Positions 8,769 through 18,138 of a stretch of 64,000 bases of DNA are shown here, piece after piece. Source of the DNA: a candidate division KSB1 bacterium (GTDB taxonomy: Bacteria > Zhuqueibacterota > Zhuqueibacteria > Residuimicrobiales > Krinioviventaceae). The notes under the pieces were generated by a model. The model did not search any database, had not been told where the DNA came from, and saw only the letters and a list, made by a program, of their open reading frames with translations. The position numbers and the translations under genes were made by a program. The first letter of the stretch is position 1, and the number at the start of each line of letters is the position of its first letter. The stretch covers positions 81,892 through 145,891 of the forward strand of contig JAPDQV010000001.1 of NCBI GenBank assembly GCA_034505495.1, in the 5' to 3' direction.

Positions 8769-10520
8769 TTATTTTCGGCTCTTTTTTCGCCTGCCGTCAT
8801 CTAGAATTTTTGTTTCGACAGTTTTGGGCGCGATTTTCGGCATCAAAAATTTTTGCTGCAATATCGAGAGTAAATTAAAAAGGGCATAATAAAGATTGAG
8901 TCCTGAGGGAAAACTATTAAATAGAATGGTGAAAAAGATCGGCATAAAATAGACCATCGCCTTTTGTTTGGGATCCGTCACGGTCATTTTTTGTTGAATG
9001 TACATGGTAATTCCCATGAGGATAGGCAGTACATTGACCGAATTACCATAAAGAGGCAGGGAAAAGTTCCCGGGAAAGGTGTAAATGCTGTCCGGCGCAG
9101 AGAGATCGGTAATCCAAGCGAAAAAGCCTTGGCCTCGAAGTTCAATCGTTGTACGAAACACAATAAAGAGAGCGAAAAGCAAAGGCATCTGCAACAGCAT
9201 TGGAAAACAGCCGCTCATCGGATTGACACCCGCTTCTTTATAGAGCCGCATCGTCATTTGATTAAGCTTTTCGGGGTCGTTTTTGTACTTTTCCTGAATT
9301 TCAAGAAGCTTCGGCTGAAGCTGCTGCATTTTCTGCATCGATTTATTGCTTTTCTGCGTCAACGGATAAGTGATTACTTTGATGATGACGGCAAAAAGCA
9401 GTAAAACAATTCCGTAATTGGGAATGAAATTGTGCATCCATTTGAAAACGGCCAAGATACCGATGCTGAACGGCTTGATGATTTTCCACCCCATATCCAT
9501 AAAATCTTCCATATCTCTTTTATAGGAAGATAAAATGTCGTATTCCAGGGGTCCCAAATACAAATTCATTTGTATGGTATCGGATTTCTTTCCCAAATAG
9601 GGATAAAAAATGCTGATGCCGAATTTTTTCCATCGGTCTTTGGGATTATCATCCAATTGGATTTCTTCACCGATAATTTCGACATCATAAATCGTCTCTA
9701 TTTCCGGCATCAGGTAAAACGCAAAATATTTTGTTCTTACAGCTACCCAATCAAAGTCTGCAGTAACGCGTTTCGGCTTTCCGTTTGTTTTATAGCCCTT
9801 TTCTATGACGCCGGAAGCTGCTGTTCCGGCTTTGGCGTACATCATATCGTCCTTAAGCGATTTTTCGTTCGACGCCAATCCATTGGGTGCCGAAATAATG
9901 ACTCGCTTTTCATCTATAGTTTCTTCGAGATTATTCAAATAAACCGTCAGGCCTGCATCATATTGGTTCGGTTTAAACAGGTATTCTTTGATTATATTTT
10001 TTTTATCATCTAATTGTAATGTAAATGTTAGCTTAATTGGTTCTTTTACGGTAAGAGTCTCCGGCCCCTCGTAGTGAAAGACCATATTACCGGTGTTAAA
10101 GATCTCGCTATTTATTTTGTTCTTGAATGATATTCCTAAATTTCCATAGGCTTTTTCAGGGAATAAAGCGACGAAACCGCCGTCACTTTTATGAAATTTT
10201 TTTAATTCCCATTGCAGAATCGCGCCGCCTTTATTGCTGAGCGTCGCTCTGTAAACTTCCGATTCTAATATGATAAGCTTTTCTTCTTCTTCTTTTACAT
10301 ACTCAGACTGCTGTACGTAATGACTCTGAATTTTTGTCTCATCGAATGATTTATCATCGGCCGGTAAATTTTGCGGCTCAGCTTTTTCCTCTTGGAAATT
10401 GCTTTGCCTTTCTGGTATGCCGTTTGGGTACAAGATTTTCTGATAATATTTGGTATTCATGAATACCAAGATGAGTCCGATAAGAAGAAAAGCAATTACG
10501 GTTCTTTTGTCCAAGTCCAT
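8769..10520 (-). CDS. yidC: Membrane protein insertase YidC
   Basis: Inserts and folds inner-membrane proteins, alone or with Sec. 583 residues with the Gram-negative layout: an N-terminal anchor (TVIAFLLIGLILVFMN), a large periplasmic beta domain to about residue 340, then the conserved five-helix 60KD_IMP domain (YGIVLLLFAVIIKVITYPLT ... MQQLQPKLLEIQEKYKND ... GCFPMLLQMPLLFALF). A basic tail closes the protein (GRRKKSRK). It starts 12 bases after yidD and ends just before a strong terminator. Confidence 0.97.
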   Translation of the reverse strand: MDLDKRTVIAFLLIGLILVFMNTKYYQKILYPNGIPERQSNFQEEKAEPQNLPADDKSFDETKIQSHYVQQSEYVKEEEEKLIILESEVYRATLSNKGGAILQWELKKFHKSDGGFVALFPEKAYGNLGISFKNKINSEIFNTGNMVFHYEGPETLTVKEPIKLTFTLQLDDKKNIIKEYLFKPNQYDAGLTVYLNNLEETIDEKRVIISAPNGLASNEKSLKDDMMYAKAGTAASGVIEKGYKTNGKPKRVTADFDWVAVRTKYFAFYLMPEIETIYDVEIIGEEIQLDDNPKDRWKKFGISIFYPYLGKKSDTIQMNLYLGPLEYDILSSYKRDMEDFMDMGWKIIKPFSIGILAVFKWMHNFIPNYGIVLLLFAVIIKVITYPLTQKSNKSMQKMQQLQPKLLEIQEKYKNDPEKLNQMTMRLYKEAGVNPMSGCFPMLLQMPLLFALFIVFRTTIELRGQGFFAWITDLSAPDSIYTFPGNFSLPLYGNSVNVLPILMGITMYIQQKMTVTDPKQKAMVYFMPIFFTILFNSFPSGLNLYYALFNLLSILQQKFLMPKIAPKTVETKILDDGRRKKSRK

Positions 10521-10532
10521 TTTTATTCCTAT

Positions 10533-10796
10533 TTATTTTACCGGATCGTAGCCGCCTTTTGAAAAAGGATTGCATCGGATGATGCGATAGGTCGCTTTTA
10601 CTGTTCCTTTAAAGAGCCCGTACTTTTTCAAAGCCTCCACGGCATAAGTCGAGCATGAAGGATAATAGCGACAGGAATGCGGGAGAAGAGGCGATATCAG
10701 CAATTTATACAATTTTATAAAGAAAATAATTGCCTCGGTTATCCCGTTGCTTATCCAATTATATATCTTTATTATTAAATACTTTATCGTTCGCAT
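10533..10796 (-). CDS. yidD: Membrane protein insertion efficiency factor YidD
   Basis: Small membrane-associated protein of the rpmH-rnpA-yidD-yidC block. 87 residues. The Cys-rich core HSCRYYPSCSTYAVEALKKY and the FSKGGYDPV end are the family signature. It starts 2 bases after the rnpA stop. Confidence 0.95.
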   Translation of the reverse strand: MRTIKYLIIKIYNWISNGITEAIIFFIKLYKLLISPLLPHSCRYYPSCSTYAVEALKKYGLFKGTVKATYRIIRCNPFSKGGYDPVK

Positions 10797-10798
10797 AT

Positions 10799-11167
10799 TT
10801 AAAGAGTGGCAGCTTTATCGTGCTGAATTTCATTAAACAGCTTTTCAACCTCTTGTTCAAGTTTCCTTTGCTCGGTCTCAGCATTCGCAGAGGCAATAAA
10901 TACAATCGATGATTTCAATTCATAGCGACGAAAAGTTTTCCGGACTGCTTCTCTGATCTTTCTTTTTAGTCGATTTCTTTGCGGCTTTTTTTTTATCTTT
11001 GAATTGACTGTAAAAGCAAATTTAACCTCGTCGTTTTTCTTATAAAAAGCAGTAAAGCACTCACTCTGGTACCGTTTACCATGATGTATTACTTGATAAA
11101 TATCTCGGCTTTTTTTCAGAATGAGTGCTTTAGGAAATTTTTGTGAGACGATGAGGTTATCTTTCAT
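10799..11167 (-). CDS. rnpA: Ribonuclease P protein component
   Basis: Protein subunit of RNase P, which trims tRNA 5' ends. 122 residues. The RNR motif [15 protein letters not shown] is clear. Its ATG lies inside the last codons of rpmH (11-base overlap), and it is followed after 2 bases by yidD. The RNA subunit gene was not found in the window. Confidence 0.95.
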   Translation of the reverse strand: MKDNLIVSQKFPKALILKKSRDIYQVIHHGKRYQSECFTAFYKKNDEVKFAFTVNSKIKKKPQRNRLKRKIREAVRKTFRRYELKSSIVFIASANAETEQRKLEQEVEKLFNEIQHDKAATL

Positions 11168-11303
11168 CGCTTACGGTTAGACGCTTTCTGCCTTTTGCGC
11201 GCCGGCGTTTCAACACCAATCGACCATTAGGCGTTGACATTCTGGCACGAAAGCCGTGCGTATTGACCCTTTTTCTTCTGCTGGGCTGATATGTCCGCTT
11301 CAT
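11157..11303 (-). CDS. rpmH: 50S ribosomal protein L34
   Basis: 48-residue basic ribosomal protein, read by hand: [19 protein letters not shown] through [18 protein letters not shown]. This matches L34 over its whole length. The ATG at 11303 has GGAGAAG upstream, and the 3' end overlaps rnpA by 11 bases. It is the first gene of the block and sits just downstream of a good promoter. Confidence 0.97.
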   Translation of the reverse strand: MKRTYQPSRRKRVNTHGFRARMSTPNGRLVLKRRRAKGRKRLTVSDER

Positions 11304-11348
11304 CCTCTTCTCCGCTCTTTTTATAATTAATTCTATATTTTGACTTTA

Positions 11349-11377
11349 AATATACCTATTTCATGCTATAAAATCAA
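11349..11377 (-). promoter_or_regulatory. Sigma-70-type promoter of rpmH block
   Basis: On the minus strand TTGATT (11377-11372), a 17-base spacer and TATATT (11354-11349) give a good match to -35/-10. Predicted transcription starts about 40 bases before rpmH. Confidence 0.6.
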
Positions 11378-11446
11378 GTTGTTTGATTTTTATCAGACGC
11401 GGCGGTTTGCCATCTTTCATCAGTTCGAATAAACCTCTAATTGTGT

Positions 11447-11474
11447 TTGTTATTTGGATGTCAATCAATATATT
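11447..11474 (+). promoter_or_regulatory. Predicted promoter of the 11.5-22.3 kb envelope operon
   Basis: TTGTTA (11447-11452), a 16-base spacer and TATATT (11469-11474), ahead of the first plus-strand gene at 11522. It is arranged back to back with the rpmH promoter. I found no DnaA box match (TTATCCACA) in the 11304-11521 gap. Confidence 0.45.
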
Positions 11475-11521
11475 ACTACTGACTTGGATGCGTAGTTGAT
11501 TTTGCTGAGAGGAAAAGGTAA

Positions 11522-12031
11522 ATGATTGCCCTTTCAACGCGCAATTTGCTGCTCCTCATTGCGGGCGCCGCAGTTTTATTTTTTGTTTTTCTTCGATTCA
11601 GTCCACATAACGAAAAAAAGTCAAATCCTTCATCGACCAAACTCGTCCTGCTGGGAATTCTTTTATTCGGCGCTTTGCTTGCCTACAAATATCGCTCAGC
11701 CATACTTTCTAGGATTTCTTATTTTCAAGACGGTTCTTATACTTATACCGGCAGCAGAGCGTTTATTTATGATACTGATTGGAAAAATAATGAGTATATC
11801 AAAGGAGATCTTTCCACTTATGAGCTGCGCCGATTGGACAAGATTCTCATGGAAGAAAAACGCAACGGCGGGTTGAGGTTAAGCTCGCAACGTCTGCATC
11901 AGCTGGCCAGAAACAACAATGATATCATTGAAGCATACGATCGTTGGCGCAAATGCAAGGACATGTATCGAACTTTTTATCATTCTGTTTATCCCGACGA
12001 ACGATCGGGCGCTTTGCATGAAATTCGTTGA
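11522..12031 (+). CDS. Small membrane protein of unknown function
   Basis: Not recognised. 169 residues with two strongly hydrophobic stretches (about residues 8-24 and 40-56) and a polar C-terminal domain with a tyrosine-rich patch (FQDGSYTYTGSRAFIYDTDW) and a helical, charged end. GAGGAAAAGG precedes the ATG. The 3' end overlaps the NHL gene start by 14 bases, which ties it to the envelope operon. No enzymatic motif is visible. It takes the position next to rpmH that dnaA holds in many genomes, but it is not DnaA. Confidence 0.75.
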   Translation: MIALSTRNLLLLIAGAAVLFFVFLRFSPHNEKKSNPSSTKLVLLGILLFGALLAYKYRSAILSRISYFQDGSYTYTGSRAFIYDTDWKNNEYIKGDLSTYELRRLDKILMEEKRNGGLRLSSQRLHQLARNNNDIIEAYDRWRKCKDMYRTFYHSVYPDERSGALHEIR

Positions 12032-12962
12032 ACTGAAATATCTTTCGATTTTTATTTTTCTTCTTACTCCGCCGCTCTTTTCTCAGGCGCCGCTTATTTC
12101 TCCCTTGCTTTCTTTTGGAGAAAAGGGAGAGGCCCCGGGATCCTTTTTGCGCCCGATATCACTATCTGTAGATGCGCAGGGAAATATTTACGTCCTCGAT
12201 TACACGGCTCATCGGCTGCAGAAATTTTCTCCTCAAGGGAAACTTTTGGCATTTGTCGGCGGCTTTGGCTGGAATGCCCGCCAATTTCAATTTCCTCAAA
12301 AGGTTTTTGTCTATAATTCGCTCGACGTATTTGTTGCCGACTATGAAAATAAGCGCATTGAACGTTATGATAAAGATTTGAACTGGGTTGCTTCTTATTA
12401 TTCGGATAAGAACCTCCCTCTTCAGCTGCAATTCTTTTTTCCTCGTGCAGTATGCATAAGCCTCCATGGAGACTTTATCATTATCGACGGCGAGTATAAT
12501 CGTGTTCTCAAATACAATGCCCGTTTCGAACCGGAAATTTCTTTTGGAGATTTCGATTGGGACAGGGGTAAGCTCGTAGAGCCGGCCTCAGCGGCCGTCA
12601 CAAGCAAAGACCTTCTTGTTGTCACCGATCCAGGCGACAGAGACGTCAAGATCTATGATTATTTCGGCAATTTTCTTTTTTCATTAGAGGGACACTTTTT
12701 TAAAAAACCATTCGGCGTTGCCGTAGATCCGGCAGGTCGAATTTTTGTCAGTGACATTGGAAACCATCAAATTCATATCTTTAACGCAGATTTTTCTTTT
12801 AATTCTTCTTTCGGCTCTTTCGGCGATAAACTTGGAGCGTTCAACGAGCCGACGGATATTGCAATCTATCGCGACTTGCTTTACGTTGCCGATACCGGCA
12901 ATCATCGCATCCAGATCTTTCAGATCACGTGGGAAAACAAAACTGCGGAACCTTCCGAGTGA
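12018..12962 (+). CDS. Secreted NHL-repeat beta-propeller protein
   Basis: 314 residues from the ATG at 12018: a signal peptide (LKYLSIFIFLLTPPLFSQ) followed by repeated NHL strands such as PISLSVDAQGNIYVLDYTAHRLQKF, FGVAVDPAGRIFVSDIGNHQIHIF and EPTDIAIYRDLLYVADTGNHRIQIF, split here from longer runs. This is compatible with a six-bladed propeller. Such propellers bind proteins or ligands rather than catalyse. The longer upstream frame lies inside the preceding gene, so the start before the signal peptide is preferred. Its stop overlaps the next ATG by one base. Confidence 0.88.
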   Translation: MKFVELKYLSIFIFLLTPPLFSQAPLISPLLSFGEKGEAPGSFLRPISLSVDAQGNIYVLDYTAHRLQKFSPQGKLLAFVGGFGWNARQFQFPQKVFVYNSLDVFVADYENKRIERYDKDLNWVASYYSDKNLPLQLQFFFPRAVCISLHGDFIIIDGEYNRVLKYNARFEPEISFGDFDWDRGKLVEPASAAVTSKDLLVVTDPGDRDVKIYDYFGNFLFSLEGHFFKKPFGVAVDPAGRIFVSDIGNHQIHIFNADFSFNSSFGSFGDKLGAFNEPTDIAIYRDLLYVADTGNHRIQIFQITWENKTAEPSE

Positions 12963-15900
12963 TGCCGAAAGGGTTTATTTTTCTTTTTCTTACCCTCCTT
13001 TCAGGCTTTTCATATTCCCAATCGGTCGGCAAAATTGCTCCACCGGCTTTGTTCGAGAAGGATGTTGTAATTCTCGGCGAGGACAGACGTGGTCCTTACT
13101 TTTTGCCTGATAGTTTTATTGTCGAGCATTCTGAAAAAGTGCTTATAAATAATCAACCTCTTGAAAAATCTTTCTATAGTATCGACTATATTCGCGGTGA
13201 AATTAGATTTGAAGAACCGGCGGCTTCCGGTGCTCAAATTAGAATTCAGTATAAAATCTTGCCCATCGCATTGAATAAAAGCTATGCCAAACGCGAAATT
13301 GTTCATCGCGTGTTCGGAGTTTCGCCTACGGCTGCAGATCTGCATAAAAAAACTCCTGCTTCAGAGGCTGAAGACTATGCCTCGCAGCTTTCCAAAAGCG
13401 GCAGCATCACCCGCGGCGTTACGATGGGTACCAATCGAGGATTGAAAGTTAATTCGGCTTTGAATATCAATGTTTCCGGCAAGGTTGGCGAAAAAGTAGA
13501 AGTGGTTGCCGCTCTTACCGATCAATCCACGCCGATTCAGCCTGAAGGGACGACGCAGAATCTTCAGGAGATTGATAAAGTCTTTATTCAAATCAAATCA
13601 CCCAATTTTTCTACGACTATGGGTGATTTTCAACTTGACTATAATCAGACTGAACTTTCCCGCTACAGTAGGAAGCTCCAAGGGGTGATGGGGGAGGCCG
13701 CTTATGGAGCCGTTAAGGCCAGGCTCTCGGCGGCGGTTTCAAGAGGAAAATATTATTCAATGCAGTTCATGGGCCAGGAAGGAAACCAGGGACCTTACCA
13801 ATTAAAGGGGGACCGTGGCCAGGTCGATATTATTGTTCTTGCCGGCACGGAACGAGTTTATATCGACGGAGAGTTGATGGTCCGCGGCGAGACCAATGAT
13901 TATACCATCGATTACAGCGCTGCTCAGATAACCTTTACCCGCAGAAGGCTGATCACTTCGGATTCTCGTATCACGGTTGATTTTCAATATTCTGATGAAC
14001 AGTACCGTCGTAATCTTTCCTCTGCAATGTTAGAGTCCTCGCTTCTTCAAGACAAACTGAAAATTTCGACGCTTTTTCTTCATGAAGCGGATGATAAGGA
14101 TAATCCGTTAGATTTTACATTTACCGACGATACGAAGCGAATTCTCGAATCGGCGGGCGACGATCAAACCAAAGCGGTTGTAGACGGCTTTAAATTTGTG
14201 GGTGAAGGAGCAGGTCGCTACACGCTGCGCGACGGCATTTTTGTTTATGTCGGAGAAAAGCAGGGCGACTATTCGGTTACCTTTTCCGATGTAGGCACCA
14301 ATGCCGGCGACTATCAATACAAGGGCAACGCCATTTTTGAATATGTTGGAAAAAATAAAGGCCGCTATGCTCCGGTCATTCTTTTGCCGCTGCCTAAAAG
14401 CCATTCCATGTTGAACTTTTCTCTTCAGGCTGCTCCATTTTCTTTTCTGCGGATTAAGAGTGAAACGGCTCTTAGCCAATTCGATCGAAACACTTTTTCT
14501 CCCCTTGATGCACAAGACGATCAGGGATTGGCGCAGTTATATGAGGTGACCCTGCTCCCTAAATTAAAATTTCGCGGGAAATCTTTCGGAAACCTCTCCT
14601 TGAGCGGGCGGCTCAAAAATATAAACGATCGTTTTGCCGACATCGATCGTTCGACCGAAGCAGAGTACAATCGCCGCTGGGATTTGCCGGCTGAAGCTTC
14701 ACGTGAGGAAAGCGTTAAAGAGTTCCGCGCAAAATACGAACCGTCCTCGGGCACCTTCATTGGTGCCGAAGCAGGATCGATTCGAAAGGGAGATTATTTT
14801 TCTTCGTTTCGCAGGCAGATAGAAGGAGGGGTGTCTTTAAAAAAAATACCGACGATTCGTTATCGTCGAGAACAGATTGGACGCGAAAACTTTTCATTGA
14901 GTCAAAAAGCGGATTGGGTTCGTCAATATGCCGACGTACAATGGAAGTTTTGGAAGCTCTCGCCCATCTTTCGATATGAAGGGGAAGACAAACGGGAAAA
15001 CTGGTCCGACAGCCTCTTGACCGGTTTTAAATTCGATGATTTTTCCGGAGGTTTTGCGTTCGAGCCGTTCAATCAAATTAGCCTGACCGTAAAAAACTCA
15101 TTGCGTAAAGATTGGGATTATCAATCCGACAATCGTTTTCTTCCAAAATCGAAAGCGCAGACGCAGAACTATCAGCTCTCGTTTCAGAGGTTCCGCTTTT
15201 GGACAACCACTCTCGATTATACCCATAGAGTTAAATCCTACTATAATTCCACAACTGAAGACAGCCGCACCGACTTGGCGGAAATTAGGTCGCAGATTTC
15301 CCCGTCGAATCGTTTCTTTTCCGCAGACCTTAACTATCAAATCTCGAACACGGCTACTGCACGCAAGGAGCGAGTCTACATCAAGGTCCCGCAAGGCGAG
15401 GGAGTGTATCGTTTTGATGAACAGCTTAATGAATATGTCTACGACCCGTTAGGTGACTATATTCTCCGTATTTTGACTACTGATCAACTGATTCCGACTT
15501 CCGAACTAAAGACGAGCGGCAGATTCCGCTTTGAACCGGCCAGGTTGTTTGAAAAAGCGCCGAAAGATTCTTTATCTTTTCTTATTCGCACCCTTAACAG
15601 CATTTCTACTGAAACTTTTGCCTCTGTTGAAGAACGATCGCAGGATCCTAACGTCACCGACATTTTTCTTTTGAAACTGAGCAAATTTCGCTCCCCCGCC
15701 ACAACAGTTTTCGGCAATCTGCAATTTCGCCAGGATATTTTCTTGTTCGAAAGGAATCGCGATTTTTCCGTTCGCCTGCGCTATTTTAATCGCGATGAAT
15801 TTAATAATCAATTTTTAGAAGGCGGTGAAACGAGAAAAGAGCGTGAATATTCAGCCCGAGTTACCAGTAGGTTTTCTGAAAAGTGGAGTTCTCAGTCAGA

Positions 15901-16366
15901 AATCACCAGAAAAAATATAGGGCGTTTTTTTGATTATGTCGGTAGACAAAATCGTAATGTAAACTCGGTGGCCGTTAACGGCGACGTTTCTTATAGCGCA
16001 ACTTCTTCGCTCAAGCTTGCATTCGAAAGCCGTATGTCGTGGGAAAAGGATTTAGCGTGGTCCGATCCGACGCGCGTCAAAGCCTTGGCTTTTGTGCCGC
16101 GAATGACTTATTCAATCAAAACCAAAGGAAGATTGCGCGCAGAGTTTGAGTGGAGCAACGTCAGTGCGACGCCAAAAGATCGGCCTTTGCCCTATGAGAT
16201 AGCAAACGGTCGCAGCGCAGGCCGTTCGACGCGCTGGGAAATTCGCTTCGACTATCGCTTATCCGATGTCATGCAGGCAACTTTGTCTTACAGCGGCAGA
16301 AACGAGCCGGCCCGTCACGGCGTCATTCATACCGGTAGAGCTCAGGTAACCGCAGCCTTTCGTTAA
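12962..16366 (+). CDS. Large predicted outer-membrane beta-barrel protein, uncharacterised
   Basis: 1134 residues with a signal peptide (GFIFLFLTLLSGFSYS). Two modules of the 'YIDG...DYTIDY..A.I.F' kind occur: VLINNQPLEKSFYSIDYIRG near residue 55, and ERVYIDGELMVRG then DYTIDYSAAQITF near 300. Between them lies a conserved stretch (INVSGKVGEKVEVVAALTDQ, and GDFQLDYNQTELSRYSRKL). A Gly/Tyr repeat follows (GAGRYTL, KQGDYSV, NAGDYQY, NKGRYAP). The rest is long alternating beta sequence rich in aromatic and charged residues, as in an outer-membrane barrel. Similar architectures occur in FCB bacteria without known function. It is coupled to an NHL protein and an Omp85 protein, which suggests a shared envelope role. 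Confidence 0.7.
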   Translation: MPKGFIFLFLTLLSGFSYSQSVGKIAPPALFEKDVVILGEDRRGPYFLPDSFIVEHSEKVLINNQPLEKSFYSIDYIRGEIRFEEPAASGAQIRIQYKILPIALNKSYAKREIVHRVFGVSPTAADLHKKTPASEAEDYASQLSKSGSITRGVTMGTNRGLKVNSALNINVSGKVGEKVEVVAALTDQSTPIQPEGTTQNLQEIDKVFIQIKSPNFSTTMGDFQLDYNQTELSRYSRKLQGVMGEAAYGAVKARLSAAVSRGKYYSMQFMGQEGNQGPYQLKGDRGQVDIIVLAGTERVYIDGELMVRGETNDYTIDYSAAQITFTRRRLITSDSRITVDFQYSDEQYRRNLSSAMLESSLLQDKLKISTLFLHEADDKDNPLDFTFTDDTKRILESAGDDQTKAVVDGFKFVGEGAGRYTLRDGIFVYVGEKQGDYSVTFSDVGTNAGDYQYKGNAIFEYVGKNKGRYAPVILLPLPKSHSMLNFSLQAAPFSFLRIKSETALSQFDRNTFSPLDAQDDQGLAQLYEVTLLPKLKFRGKSFGNLSLSGRLKNINDRFADIDRSTEAEYNRRWDLPAEASREESVKEFRAKYEPSSGTFIGAEAGSIRKGDYFSSFRRQIEGGVSLKKIPTIRYRREQIGRENFSLSQKADWVRQYADVQWKFWKLSPIFRYEGEDKRENWSDSLLTGFKFDDFSGGFAFEPFNQISLTVKNSLRKDWDYQSDNRFLPKSKAQTQNYQLSFQRFRFWTTTLDYTHRVKSYYNSTTEDSRTDLAEIRSQISPSNRFFSADLNYQISNTATARKERVYIKVPQGEGVYRFDEQLNEYVYDPLGDYILRILTTDQLIPTSELKTSGRFRFEPARLFEKAPKDSLSFLIRTLNSISTETFASVEERSQDPNVTDIFLLKLSKFRSPATTVFGNLQFRQDIFLFERNRDFSVRLRYFNRDEFNNQFLEGGETRKEREYSARVTSRFSEKWSSQSEITRKNIGRFFDYVGRQNRNVNSVAVNGDVSYSATSSLKLAFESRMSWEKDLAWSDPTRVKALAFVPRMTYSIKTKGRLRAEFEWSNVSATPKDRPLPYEIANGRSAGRSTRWEIRFDYRLSDVMQATLSYSGRNEPARHGVIHTGRAQVTAAFR

Positions 16367-16369
16367 ACC

Positions 16370-18136
16370 ATGAAATTATTGATCAGATACTTTGCAAGTC
16401 TTATCCTTCTGAGCTCTCTTCTTTTTGCAGAGAGCACGCCTGTTTTGACCGATGTCGAGATTCACGGCGCCGAGCATGTCTCGCAGTCGCAAATCCTTTC
16501 CTGGGCCAATTGGCAGCTTAACAAGCCTTTGAATGTTGGAACCCTCGAAAAAAGCTGCCGCGATATCTTACAACACTATTCTGATGCAGGTTATCCTTAT
16601 GCAAGGATCGATTCTCTGATATTTATCCTGAGTGCCGACACATCCCAAATTTCTCTTCTTCTATATATAACGGAAGGACAAAAATTAAAAACGGCACAAC
16701 TTTATTTTGAAAATATTTCGGAAAGTGAAAAAAATCTGCTGAACCAATCCATCGACGGTGATCAGGTTGCGTTATCATCCCGTGCTGTCGAAGAAAAGCT
16801 GGAGCGCGCCTTAGATGAATTCGAACGACGTTCTTTTCCCTTCATCCGCTTCGAACCGACCTCGATCCGAATCGATTCTACTCGTGACCCGCATTCTTTT
16901 GTTCTGCATTTCAAGACCCTCAAAGGACCCAAATTGATCATCCGCGAAATTCAAGTCGTAGGAAACGAATTTACTCACAAAAAAGTCATTACCCGTGAAA
17001 TTCGAATCAAGGAAGGTGACTTTTTCGATGCGCGGCGTACGGCAAAAATTCAAAGCCGCCTTATGCGACTCGGCTACTTTCGGCGCGTGGATCCGCCGGA
17101 GGTGTTTCTGGCCACTGAAGACGAAGGCGGATTATTGATACGCGTGGAAGAAGGCAATTCAAGCCGGTTTGACGGAGTGGTCGGATATACCCCGGGAACC
17201 GGCGATGAAAAAGGATATTTTACCGGCCTTATCGACCTCCAATTCGGCAATCTGTTCGGCACCGGCAGAGCACTGTCGGCTCACTGGCAGAAACGAGACC
17301 GCTCATCTCAGGATCTTGTTTTTCGCTTTCGCGAGCCATGGATCGCGGGCTTTCCAGTGCACGCATCGACAGGATTTCAGCAGTTGATTCAGGATTCCTC
17401 TTACGTAACGCGTGAATGGGGCGTTGATGTCGAACTGCCGCTCTTGGAGAGCCTCTCTTTTTCGGCTTCGGTGAAACAGAACTCTGTTTTGCCGGACTCG
17501 TCCGCCGCTTTGGCGCTGCTGATTCCCCGCAGTCGCGCGACGGTGCTCGGCCTCTCGCTGATCTACGATACGCGTGACGACATTATCAACCCCAGACGAG
17601 GCATTTATTACTCTACAACCGTGCAGTCGGCAGCCAAAACAAATACACCTTTTGCTGGTATGATTGCTTTAGATTCATTCGATAAAAAAGCAACAAATCG
17701 ATCTTATCTGGTCGATTTGGATCTTTTTATTCCCACATTAAAAAGGCAAGTCATTAACCTCTCTCTGCATGCCCGTCAGTTGAACAGCACTCAAAAAATT
17801 ATTCCTATGCCGGATTTGTTTCGAATGGGCGGAACAAGATCATTGCGCGGGTATCGCGAGGATCAGTTTCGCGGGTCAGTTGTTGCATGGAGTAATGTCG
17901 AGTATCGTTATCTTTTGGGACGCCGCTCCCGCGCTTTTGTTTTTTTGGACACCGGCTATTATTCGCTTGTTTCAAAAGAAAAAGTTAAAAAAGAAGAAAT
18001 TAAAATCGGCTACGGCTTTGGATTCAGGTTGGAAAGCGGACTGGGAATATTGTCGCTTGATTACGGTTTGGCGTACGGCGAAAAACAAGGCCTCATGGGC
18101 GGTCTGCTGCATGTCGGTTTGATAAATGAGTTTTGA
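16370..18136 (+). CDS. Omp85/BamA-TamA family outer-membrane protein
   Basis: 588 residues: a signal peptide (FASLILLSSLLFAES), POTRA-like repeats (TDVEIHGAEHVSQSQIL and later IREIQVVGNEFTHKKVI), then a C-terminal surface-antigen barrel of about 350 residues. It contains the lid-loop motif RSLRGYREDQFRG (the LRGY variant of VRGF) and ends in an outer-membrane-type C-terminus (LLHVGLINEF). With about two or three POTRA domains it is shorter than BamA, so TamA-like or a specialised Omp85 is likely. It follows the large barrel gene by 3 bases. Confidence 0.88.
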   Translation: MKLLIRYFASLILLSSLLFAESTPVLTDVEIHGAEHVSQSQILSWANWQLNKPLNVGTLEKSCRDILQHYSDAGYPYARIDSLIFILSADTSQISLLLYITEGQKLKTAQLYFENISESEKNLLNQSIDGDQVALSSRAVEEKLERALDEFERRSFPFIRFEPTSIRIDSTRDPHSFVLHFKTLKGPKLIIREIQVVGNEFTHKKVITREIRIKEGDFFDARRTAKIQSRLMRLGYFRRVDPPEVFLATEDEGGLLIRVEEGNSSRFDGVVGYTPGTGDEKGYFTGLIDLQFGNLFGTGRALSAHWQKRDRSSQDLVFRFREPWIAGFPVHASTGFQQLIQDSSYVTREWGVDVELPLLESLSFSASVKQNSVLPDSSAALALLIPRSRATVLGLSLIYDTRDDIINPRRGIYYSTTVQSAAKTNTPFAGMIALDSFDKKATNRSYLVDLDLFIPTLKRQVINLSLHARQLNSTQKIIPMPDLFRMGGTRSLRGYREDQFRGSVVAWSNVEYRYLLGRRSRAFVFLDTGYYSLVSKEKVKKEEIKIGYGFGFRLESGLGILSLDYGLAYGEKQGLMGGLLHVGLINEF

Positions 18137-18138
18137 TT

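Noticed and set aside
11304..11521. oriC in the rpmH upstream gap
   Set aside because: The place where oriC/dnaA often lies, but no TTATCCACA-like box is present; only two back-to-back promoters are seen.
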